Origin: Undibacterium sp.
GTDB lineage: Bacteria; Pseudomonadota; Gammaproteobacteria; Burkholderiales; Burkholderiaceae
Length of the DNA stretch: 5,255 bases
NCBI GenBank assembly: GCA_014376575.1
Contig: JACMRF010000021.1
Coordinates: forward strand, 1 to 5,255
Reading direction: 5' to 3'
Shown: positions 1-5,219 of the stretch, one piece after another
Layout of the letters: each line of letters opens with the position of its first letter
Position numbering within the stretch: position 1 is the stretch's first letter
The notes under the pieces: model-generated
Seen by the model: the letters and a program-made list of their open reading frames with translations, nothing else
Told to the model about the DNA's origin: nothing
Database searches by the model: none
Program-made: the position numbers and the translations under genes

Positions 1-346
1 CAAAGGCCATCTGATCAAACAGCAATTCGGCCCATGGATGATGAAAGCCTTTGCGCTGATGGCAAAGTTCAAAGCCCTGCGCGGCGGCACCTTTGACGTC
101 TTCGGCTATACAGAAGAACGCAAAATGGAAAGAGCGTTAATCGGCGAGTACCAGCAAACGCTGACTAAACTATTGGCGCAGCTGACGGTAGACAACTTGA
201 GCAAGGCAGTAGCCATCGCCAGCATCCCCGAAGACATCCGCGGATATGGTCATATTAAAGAGCGGCATCTGGTCGCAGCCAAAGCCAAGGAAGCGAGCTT
301 GTTGGCGGAGTTTAACGTGGCACAGCCAACGCAAAAAGCCGCGTAG
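1..346 (+). CDS. Indolepyruvate:ferredoxin oxidoreductase, C-terminal end (partial)
   Basis: This is the last 114 codons of a gene that begins before the window; the frame starts at base 2 and the TAG stop is at 344-346. Visible motifs are FGPWMM near the left edge, the block LRGGTFDVFGYTEERKMERALI, then IRGYGHIKERH and AKAKEASLLAEF. I recognise these as the C-terminal region (DUF6537-type) of the long, fused indolepyruvate ferredoxin oxidoreductases of proteobacteria. Those cytoplasmic, thiamine-pyrophosphate and iron-sulfur enzymes oxidatively decarboxylate aryl pyruvates from aromatic amino-acid transamination to aryl-acetyl-CoA, reducing ferredoxin. None of the catalytic domains lie in the window, so activity cannot be judged. 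An internal ATG at 38 only marks where an open frame could be called and is not a start. The terminator-like hairpin at 508-542 is the nearest likely transcript end. Family assignment is from memory of the motif block and is fairly sure. Confidence 0.85.
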   Translation, partial: KGHLIKQQFGPWMMKAFALMAKFKALRGGTFDVFGYTEERKMERALIGEYQQTLTKLLAQLTVDNLSKAVAIASIPEDIRGYGHIKERHLVAAKAKEASLLAEFNVAQPTQKAA

Positions 347-352
347 CCAGTC

Positions 353-388
353 CCCTCTCCCGCAAGCGGGAGAGGGCTAGGGTGAGGG
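353..388 (+). repeat. REP-like palindrome A with GGGTGAGGG tail
   Basis: A perfect 11-bp inverted repeat (353-363 with 366-376) around an AA centre is followed by the tail GGGTGAGGG at 380-388. It begins 6 bases after the upstream stop codon. Read on the minus strand it encodes the familiar spurious peptide HPSPLPLAGEG, typical of dispersed intergenic GC-rich palindromes in beta- and gammaproteobacteria. It lacks a T tract, so it is a repeat rather than a clear terminator, though the hairpin could stabilise the 3' end of the oxidoreductase mRNA. Confidence 0.8.
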
Positions 389-461
389 CGGTTCAAACTA
401 GCGAAATGCCGATAAAAAAAGCGAACAGCTTGGAAATGCTTGCATGGCGGCTGATCAAACA

Positions 462-500
462 CCCTCATCCCCTGCCCTTCTCCCGCTCGCGGGAGAAGGG
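462..500 (-). repeat. REP-like palindrome B, inverted relative to copy A
   Basis: A perfect 12-bp inverted repeat (475-486 with 489-500) around a TC centre has its tail at 462-474. On the minus strand it reads hairpin, then GGGATGAGGG, matching the hairpin-plus-tail layout of the copy at 353-388. The two copies point at each other across 73 bp, a head-to-head doublet like BIME/REPIN arrangements. The stems differ slightly (CCCTCTCCCGC against CCCTTCTCCCGC), so they are diverged family members rather than a fresh duplication. Confidence 0.8.
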
Positions 501-507
501 AGTTAAC

Positions 508-542
508 AAAAAAATGGCCGACAACAAATCAGCCATTTTTTT
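508..542 (+). terminator. Rho-independent terminator-like hairpin, possibly bidirectional
   Basis: A run of seven A's plus TGGC (508-518) pairs with GCCA plus seven T's (532-542) across a 13-base loop. Only four of the paired bases form the mixed core; two further pairs (G520-C530, A521-T529) can extend it past a C-A mismatch. The T tract on the plus strand suits termination of transcripts from the oxidoreductase gene ending at 346, and the A tract could serve the opposite direction. It lies 46 bp before the DUF423 start, so it would also insulate that gene. Confidence 0.6.
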
Positions 543-588
543 CGCCCTGCTCTACAATAGCGCACACAAATTCCCACGGAAATCCAAA

Positions 589-966
589 ATGCAAGATCGC
601 CACCTCATCGCCGCAGGCGCCATCAACATGTTCATCGCAGTTGCCGCCGGAGCCTTCGGCGCGCACGCCTTAAAACAAATCCTCAGCGCAGAAATGCTCA
701 CAATCTGGCAAACAGCAGCCAACTACCAGATGATGCACGCCCTAGGCCTGATCGCCATCGCCCTGCTGATGCCACGCTTCAATCAAGTCATGTTAAAACG
801 CGTAGGCATCACCATGTTTATCGGCATCGTCATTTTCAGCGGCAGCCTGTACGCGCTGGCATTGACCGGCACCCGAATGTTGGGCGCGATTACGCCAATA
901 GGTGGGGTGGCGCTTTTGCTGGCTTGGGCGATGTTGGTTTGGGTAGCGATTCGTCATGAATCCTAA
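589..966 (+). CDS. DUF423 family inner-membrane protein
   Basis: This 125-residue protein is nearly all hydrophobic, with about four membrane segments (roughly 6-26, 48-62, 72-92 and 100-121). Family landmarks are GAFGAHAL (21-28), WQTAANYQMMHALGL (40-54), FSGSLYALALTG (83-94) and GAITPIGG (99-106). Length and order match the DUF423/YgdD family of small inner-membrane proteins, whose biochemical function is not established. I chose ATG 589 because it starts directly at the family N-terminus (MQDRHLIAAGAIN) and has a weak GGAA Shine-Dalgarno about 8 bases upstream. The open frame extends upstream to a GTG at 382, but that would translate the REP repeats and terminator. A TACAAT (553-558) is a possible -10 box, with no convincing -35. 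A broken second copy of this gene's 3' end lies at 4880-5255. Confidence 0.88.
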   Translation: MQDRHLIAAGAINMFIAVAAGAFGAHALKQILSAEMLTIWQTAANYQMMHALGLIAIALLMPRFNQVMLKRVGITMFIGIVIFSGSLYALALTGTRMLGAITPIGGVALLLAWAMLVWVAIRHES

Positions 967-981
967 AATAACATAGGCCTA
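946..981 (+). repeat. DUF423 3' end and post-stop sequence, direct-repeat partner of 5220-5255
   Basis: These 36 bases cover the last codons of the DUF423 gene, its stop (964-966) and 15 bases beyond. They match 5220-5255 at 28 of 36 positions in the same orientation. The 18 bases starting at the stop (964-981 against 5238-5255) match at 17, higher than the coding part. A second matching block in the gene, 883-924, pairs with 4903-4944 at 34 of 42. The repeat runs into the window edge, so its right limit is unknown. Confidence 0.75.
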
Positions 982-1196
982 GAACGCGATCCATGCGGGT
1001 TGTGTCGGCATGTTGCAGAACTCTTGCGATCACTTGACCAATAGCACTTCTCATTTTAATGACACGATTTGAAATGTGGTAACTACTATCATCGTCATTG
1101 ATCAAAACATGATCATCATTCAGATGTGTCTTTGTATTTTGCAACACACAAAAAGTGCCGGCGCATGTTGATGTTGTGCATTAATGGGGCCAACGA
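967..1196. other. Intergenic stretch between convergent genes, no gene seen
   Basis: About 230 bp separates the DUF423 stop from the stop of the minus-strand kinase. I see no convincing open frame; an 85-codon minus-strand frame overlapping the DUF423 3' end has no family signature. I also see no strong terminator for either gene, although convergent transcription would be expected to need one. The palindrome pair at 1099-1115 is the only clear local structure. Confidence 0.5.
1099..1115. repeat. Paired TGATCA palindromes, 11-bp period
   Basis: TGATCA occurs at 1099-1104 and 1110-1115 with 5 bases between. Each unit is itself a palindrome, so the pair is both a direct and an inverted repeat. 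The centre-to-centre distance is 11 bp, about one helical turn. It could be a small hairpin or a protein site, but it sits downstream of both flanking genes, which argues against a promoter operator. Chance occurrence in AT-rich DNA is possible. Confidence 0.35.
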
Positions 1197-3587
1197 CTAA
1201 TGTTCTTTGACCTGCATCGATTTTAGTGCGAAATCTAACGTCTCCATGAACGCATGAACCGAGATAGGTTTGGTCAGGTAAGCAAAGAATCCAGCGGCGA
1301 GCCCATTCTCAATATCAAGTGGTGAAGCCTCGGCACTGAGTGCAACAATGGGAATACGCCTTGTTGCTGGGTCCGAGCGCAAGAGGCGCATTGCTTCCAG
1401 CCCGCTGATGCCTGGTAAATTAAGATCCATAAAGATGACGTCTGGTTGATAAGCGCGGGCAAATTCGACTCCTACATTGCCATCTGCGGCGCTTAACATT
1501 CGCATCCCAGCGCGACGCAAAACGAGTTGTTTGACCAATGCCAAGTTGGCTGCATTGTCTTCAATATATAAGACGGTATGTTGAGCCGAGACGAGTTCGG
1601 TTTGCGTAACCTTCGGTTTGCTATCCTTAACCTCATCCACTCGCGTTTGCGATACCTCGGCTAATGTAAATTCGATCCAAAAAACACTTCCAACACCGAC
1701 GGAACTCTCCACCCCAACAATACCATCCATCATTTCAACTAGTTTCCTGCTCGTGACAAGGCCAATTCCAGTTCCCTCTTCTGCAGTTCCTTCTCGTCCA
1801 AGACGGTTAAACGGCTGAAAAAGTTGCGCCAGTTGCTCCTCGGTCATGCCGAATCCCGTATCCCTGATATTGAGACGAATCAATGAGGAAGAGCGGCGAT
1901 CAAATTCAAACGTAACTGTTCCGCCAGGTTTATTGTATTTCACGGCATTAGAAAGAAAATTGATCAGAACTTGCTTGATTCGAGTTCGATCAAGTTGAAC
2001 AACATTTCCGGTATTCGATATTGAAAACAACAAATCGACATCTCGTTGTTTTGCTTTGGGCTCCATCAATTCAATACATTCAACGATCACTTCATCGAGT
2101 AATATCGGCTCCAAAAAGAGTACTGTCTTGCCCGACTCGATCACGGCGAGATCAAGAATTTCGTTGATTAGCTCTAATAGATACCAACCAGCTTTGAGAA
2201 TCTGATCAATACTCTTTTTTTGAGACGGCGTCGGCGACGGTGAGTCAGATTCCATTAACTGTGCGAATCCGAGGACCGCATTGAGCGGCGTGCGCAGCTC
2301 GTGACTCATGCTAGAGAGAAATTCAGATTTCGCGATATTCGCTTTCTCGGCAATCGTCATTGCCTGCTGTAGTTCAATACGGTTTTCGCGCAGGCCTTGG
2401 TCAAGCAGGTTACGTTCAGTCACATCGCGCGCTGTAGCGAGTACACCGATGACCTTACCTTCATCATCACGGTACACGCTGGCGTTATAAAGAACTTCCG
2501 TCACCGCACCGGAAATATGCTGAATGGCGAGCGGATAGTCGGTAACAAATCCGTCGGCAAATACCTGCTCATAACTTTGACGCGCTTTTTCCGGCTCAGT
2601 GAAATAGTGGGCAAAATCACGTCCGATCATTTCTAGTCGTTCTATGCCCGTCACGCGTTCCGTTGCATTATTCACGTCGGTTATCTTACCCTCGGTATTG
2701 ATCGTGACCAATGGATCTAAACTTGCTTCGATTAAGCTACGCGAATATCTTGAAAGTGCTTCCGCGACGTCTTTCGCCTTCGATAATTCAAGAGTACGAA
2801 TGTTGACGATATCTGACAAATCAGCGCTTTGTTTTTCAAGCTCGTGTGAGGTTGCGCCTACCCGCAAGGTCATCGAATCAAATGCCGTTGCCAATTCGCC
2901 TATTTCATCTTGCTGATATAGTTTTAAACGGTGCGAATAGTCGCCAGCGGCAATCTGTTGCGTGCCGTGTTCAAAAATGCGCAAAGGCCGAAGTATATGG
3001 TGCACGACCAGACGCCCTACAAAAGCGATGAGTAAACACATTGCCAGTACCACCAATCCTAGCGACACTTGCATGCGGCGTAAGGCTTTCGACGCTTCTT
3101 CACGGTTGCCGCGAATTAAGTCATGCGCAATATCTATAACTTCAAGCGTAAAATCCAATAGAGAGGTGATCGAGCGTGATTCAATACCTGCATCAATCTT
3201 AGATAAACGAGATGATGCGAGGTTTAATTTTGCATCCGAGACTTCCGCTAGACGAAAATAAATCCCCTGCATGAGCTCTATTTTTTTTCGAATACGCACC
3301 AAATCAGCGGCCTCACGTTCAGAAGTAACGCGCATCGCATCCACTTGAAGTTTCATGCTGGCTATTTTTTTGTACCATTGCTCCTGACTTCTCGTTTCAT
3401 GGAATAAGGCGGTTTCAACCACTAACTGGCGCAAGAGGGTAGCGCTATCAATCAGATCTTGTGCATCACTCATATCTTGCGTTGCCGACTCGACATCTCG
3501 CACGAAAAAAAAAGCCATGCTAAAGATGAGAGGAGTGATGAGAGCAGTCATGGCGAGCAGCCATCTGATTTGTAATCGAATCTTCAA
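1197..3587 (-). CDS. Membrane-bound hybrid sensor histidine kinase (HAMP-PAS-HisKA-HATPase-REC)
   Basis: This 796-residue protein would sense a signal and autophosphorylate, passing phosphate to its own receiver. In order: membrane segment ~9-29; periplasmic, mostly helical region ~30-173; second membrane segment ~174-196; HAMP ~190-243 (ILRPL, DEIGELATAF); coiled stretch; PAS ~281-392; HisKA with phospho-acceptor His429 in SHELRTP; HATPase with N-box Asn543/Asn547, G1 DTGFGM (576-581), F-box FQPF (590-593) and G2 GTGIGL (605-610); receiver ~670-787 with Glu676/Asp677, phospho-acceptor Asp721, Ser751 and Lys773. All catalytic residues are present. There is no HPt or DNA-binding output, so a separate HPt protein or regulator elsewhere is expected. 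The start is TTG 3587, supported by AGGAG 5 bases upstream; the first in-frame ATG (Met13) would cut into the first membrane segment. The gene follows a substrate-binding protein gene by 8 bp. Ligand is unknown. Confidence 0.93.
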   Translation of the reverse strand: MKIRLQIRWLLAMTALITPLIFSMAFFFVRDVESATQDMSDAQDLIDSATLLRQLVVETALFHETRSQEQWYKKIASMKLQVDAMRVTSEREAADLVRIRKKIELMQGIYFRLAEVSDAKLNLASSRLSKIDAGIESRSITSLLDFTLEVIDIAHDLIRGNREEASKALRRMQVSLGLVVLAMCLLIAFVGRLVVHHILRPLRIFEHGTQQIAAGDYSHRLKLYQQDEIGELATAFDSMTLRVGATSHELEKQSADLSDIVNIRTLELSKAKDVAEALSRYSRSLIEASLDPLVTINTEGKITDVNNATERVTGIERLEMIGRDFAHYFTEPEKARQSYEQVFADGFVTDYPLAIQHISGAVTEVLYNASVYRDDEGKVIGVLATARDVTERNLLDQGLRENRIELQQAMTIAEKANIAKSEFLSSMSHELRTPLNAVLGFAQLMESDSPSPTPSQKKSIDQILKAGWYLLELINEILDLAVIESGKTVLFLEPILLDEVIVECIELMEPKAKQRDVDLLFSISNTGNVVQLDRTRIKQVLINFLSNAVKYNKPGGTVTFEFDRRSSSLIRLNIRDTGFGMTEEQLAQLFQPFNRLGREGTAEEGTGIGLVTSRKLVEMMDGIVGVESSVGVGSVFWIEFTLAEVSQTRVDEVKDSKPKVTQTELVSAQHTVLYIEDNAANLALVKQLVLRRAGMRMLSAADGNVGVEFARAYQPDVIFMDLNLPGISGLEAMRLLRSDPATRRIPIVALSAEASPLDIENGLAAGFFAYLTKPISVHAFMETLDFALKSMQVKEH

Positions 3588-3592
3588 GTTAG

Positions 3593-3597
3593 CTCCT
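3593..3597 (-). promoter_or_regulatory. Shine-Dalgarno AGGAG deciding the kinase TTG start
   Basis: On the minus strand the sequence reads TTAGGAGCTAACTTG. AGGAG (3597-3593) lies 5 bases before the TTG start at 3587-3585 and shares bases with the TAG stop (3598-3596) of the upstream gene. Ribosomes finishing the binding-protein gene would therefore stop on the kinase ribosome site, which points to translational coupling and a matched output of the two proteins. Confidence 0.7.
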
Positions 3598-4630
3598 AAT
3601 GAACAAACGTAACGGCAGTCGGCGACACGGCGTTGAGATCTTGATATTTCATCGCATTGATGTAGTTTGGCATGGGTCTTTGCTTAACCATGCCCATCCG
3701 CATCGCCCAGCGCGATTGGTCATCAAGTGCGATTAACATAGCCTGATCGAGAGAGACGATGTAGTCATCCGGATCAAATATTTTTTCTAAAATTGTGGCG
3801 TCAATCTTCATCACATTACTCACTGCAACAAGCGCCTTATCTGGATAAGCATGAATGGATTGATTGGCTGCGATCAATGCTTTCAGGATGCGCCGAATTT
3901 CTTGTGGATGACTATCAATATAGGCGGGCTTGCCAGCCAAAATAAAGCGAAATGCATACACATCTTCACCATAAAAAACATTCACTTTATTACCCATGTC
4001 GGCTTCAAGCTCAGCCAGAAAAGGTTGAAACATGACTGCTGCATCAATTTTCCCATCCTTGAGCGCTAGGCTTATATCTGCGATTTTTAAATCCACCTGT
4101 TTTACATCGTCGTTTGCAATGCCATACGTTTGCAACATCGCATCAAGAAAATAAGGCATGTTGGTCCCGAAGGTGAGCCCTACCGATTTTCCGCTTAAGT
4201 CTTTCAAGCGCGTGATACCGCGATCGTTACGCGTCACAATCGCCAAAGTACGGCGCCCGCGGGAGATGCCCGCGACCATTGCGATATCTGCACCGTTGAG
4301 GAGCGCAAACATTAGCGGCGTATCAGCAACCACCGCCAAATCCGCCTTGCCTTCAAGGACAGAATTGAGTGCATCTTTTCCAAGCTGAAAAGGCTGACTA
4401 GTAACGTCCACTCCCGCTTGCTGAAATAGCCCCTGAGCAAAAGCAACAATCACCGGCGCACTACTGATCTGATGTGGCAATGCAATGATCACCTTTGCGC
4501 CTGTGATGGGCACTATCGGTGAAGAACGAAATATCAGAAAAACCAGCAGAATAATCACAGAGGTAAGGCCCGCTGCCAACAACGCTATGCGTGGCGCGGT
4601 CATTTTAAATGAGGCAACATTAACCTTCAT
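3596..4630 (-). CDS. NitT/TauT-type substrate-binding protein, membrane-anchored (NMT1/SsuA-like)
   Basis: This 344-residue protein has an N-terminal hydrophobic segment (~14-34) followed by a two-lobe type II binding fold. Family-like blocks are SAPVIVAFAQGLFQQAGVDV (57-76), GKADLAVVADTP (94-105), RLKDLSGKSVGLTFGTN (141-157) and ALKDGKIDAAVMFQPF (189-204), the usual order in the sulfonate, nitrate and thiamine-pyrimidine binding group. There is no lipobox cysteine and no clear cleavage site after the hydrophobic segment, so it may stay anchored with its binding domain in the periplasm. The start is uncertain. ATG 4630 is preferred; an in-frame TTG at 4675 lies at the end of a terminator-like T tract and has no Shine-Dalgarno, and ATG 4603 is also possible. 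No permease or ATPase gene adjoins it, and a hybrid kinase gene follows immediately. A sensory role feeding that kinase is an inference. The ligand cannot be read from the sequence. Confidence 0.85.
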   Translation of the reverse strand: MKVNVASFKMTAPRIALLAAGLTSVIILLVFLIFRSSPIVPITGAKVIIALPHQISSAPVIVAFAQGLFQQAGVDVTSQPFQLGKDALNSVLEGKADLAVVADTPLMFALLNGADIAMVAGISRGRRTLAIVTRNDRGITRLKDLSGKSVGLTFGTNMPYFLDAMLQTYGIANDDVKQVDLKIADISLALKDGKIDAAVMFQPFLAELEADMGNKVNVFYGEDVYAFRFILAGKPAYIDSHPQEIRRILKALIAANQSIHAYPDKALVAVSNVMKIDATILEKIFDPDDYIVSLDQAMLIALDDQSRWAMRMGMVKQRPMPNYINAMKYQDLNAVSPTAVTFVH

Positions 4631-4673
4631 AGGTGAGGCATCTTTCGACAAAAAACAAAAAATGGTCAATGAC

Positions 4674-4707
4674 AAAAAAACCGGGCAAGGAAACGTATCA
4701 CTTCCCG
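4674..4707 (-). terminator. Terminator-like hairpin in the leader of the binding-protein gene
   Basis: On the minus strand CGGGAAG (4707-4701) pairs with CTT-G-CCCG (4689-4682), a 7-bp stem with one bulged G and an 11-base loop, followed by seven T's (4680-4674). It sits 43 bases upstream of the preferred ATG at 4630. With the candidate promoter at 4773-4801 it would lie inside the operon's own leader, as an attenuator does. Otherwise it would end a transcript arriving from the right, but no minus-strand gene is visible there. Confidence 0.5.
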
Positions 4708-4748
4708 CTGACGTTCTGCCAGCAGCATGACCGAAGCGCGTCGATCAT
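4698..4748 (-). CDS. Possible 16-codon leader peptide (speculative)
   Basis: ATG at 4748-4746 opens a short frame ending at TGA 4700-4698, encoding MIDALRSCCWQNVSGK. A TTGGAG sequence (4761-4756) lies 7 bases upstream and is a reasonable Shine-Dalgarno. The stop codon falls just inside the loop side of the hairpin at 4707-4682, so a ribosome reaching it would cover the hairpin's 5' arm. It contains adjacent Cys-Cys-Trp codons. In another frame the same DNA encodes LERLDDRRASVMLLAERQRE and onward (TTG 4761 to stop 4666), which also looks protein-like. So neither frame is secure. Confidence 0.2.
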   Translation of the reverse strand: MIDALRSCCWQNVSGK

Positions 4749-4772
4749 CTAATCGCTCCAAGTAACAAAGTA

Positions 4773-4801
4773 ATTATCGACAATATTCAGTTCATGAGCA
4801 A
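4773..4801 (-). promoter_or_regulatory. Candidate sigma-70 promoter for the binding protein-kinase operon
   Basis: On the minus strand TTGCTC (4801-4796) and GATAAT (4778-4773) are separated by 17 bases. The -10 matches the consensus at five of six positions and the -35 at three. Transcription would start near 4766 and give a leader of roughly 135 bases before the ATG at 4630. It is the best pair I found by eye, but the -35 is weak. Confidence 0.35.
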
Positions 4802-4951
4802 GTAGCTAAAAGACAAACTGACGGAAAACTAAAACATTTCGCTCGCGATGACAAATCAACGCCAATCAAAAGGGCCGTCTTCGCTTCATTTTACGTACCC
4901 TTGCTGCTATTACGCCGCTAGGTGAAGTGGCGTTTTTGCTGGCTAGTGCAG

Positions 4952-4961
4952 CCATCCGGCA
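4952..4961 (+). repeat. Left copy of 10-bp target-site duplication
   Basis: CCATCCGGCA at 4952-4961 is repeated exactly at 5221-5230, bracketing the element at 4962-5220. It lies in the A-I-R-H codons of the DUF423 remnant. A looser match (TAGTG just upstream of both) may make the repeat seem longer, but the right-hand TAGTG lies within the element's own end. Confidence 0.75.
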
Positions 4962-4995
4962 TTACTATGGAGCTCCCTACGAAACGATCATTTTT

Positions 4996-5109
4996 TTGTC
5001 TACGAAAGTCACGAAAAACACGAAAAAACAAGCACGAAAAATATATAAATCAGCTATTTTGCCTATTTTTTTCTTTGAAGTTCGTGCCTTTCGTGTCTTT
5101 CGTGGACAA
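4996..5109. repeat. ACGAAA-type inverted repeat pair inside the MITE-like element
   Basis: The left arm 4996-5024 matches the reverse complement of the right arm 5081-5109 at 25 of 29 positions, with 56 bases between. Each arm is built from ACGAAA units at 9-bp spacing (TTCGTG...TTTCGTG on the right), and the left arm has an extra unit near 5034. This resembles the widespread intergenic 'CCACGAAAGACACGAA' repeats of proteobacteria. It could form a long imperfect hairpin and may be a separate small element nested in the larger one. Confidence 0.75.
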
Positions 5110-5172
5110 TGTTTTTCATTTTGATTTTCGGCTTGCCCATTGCGCTTAGCGTGGGTGGGTCAAATCTGGCAT

Positions 5173-5199
5173 GACGATAACGAGCGGTGTTGTATCGTC
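5173..5199. repeat. 7-bp hairpin next to the right end of the element
   Basis: GACGATA (5173-5179) pairs with TATCGTC (5193-5199) across a 13-base loop. The right half overlaps the terminal inverted repeat starting at 5194, so it may be a subterminal structure used by the transposase, or chance. Confidence 0.4.
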
Positions 5200-5219
5200 G
5201 CTTAGGGGGCTGAATAGTG

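Noticed and set aside
250..468. Minus-strand 72-codon frame containing HPSPLPLAGEG
   Set aside because: It is antisense to the oxidoreductase end and a translation of the REP palindrome; that peptide is a known artefact of such repeats.
382..588. N-terminal extension of the DUF423 gene from GTG 382
   Set aside because: It translates the REP repeat and the terminator hairpin; the family N-terminus begins at ATG 589.
890..1147. Minus-strand 85-codon frame in the gap after DUF423
   Set aside because: It overlaps the DUF423 3' end antisense, has no recognisable motif and no good ribosome site.
1141..1180. Terminator for the kinase around GTGCCGGCGC
   Set aside because: Only a 3-bp stem or heavily mismatched pairing can be drawn, and the T run is short; not supported.
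4631..4675. TTG start at 4675 for the binding-protein gene
   Set aside because: It lies at the end of a T tract after a terminator-like hairpin, has no Shine-Dalgarno, and adds residues before an already complete N-terminal segment.
4996..5109. CRISPR-like array from the 9-bp periodic ACGAAA units
   Set aside because: Units are 6 bp with 3-bp gaps and form inverted arms; there are no spacers of CRISPR length and no cas genes.
4922..5149. Plus-strand frames over the right-hand region (65-75 codons)
   Set aside because: They read through the DUF423 remnant into ACGAAA repeats, giving low-complexity peptides (TKVTKNTKK, FRVFRG); not genes.
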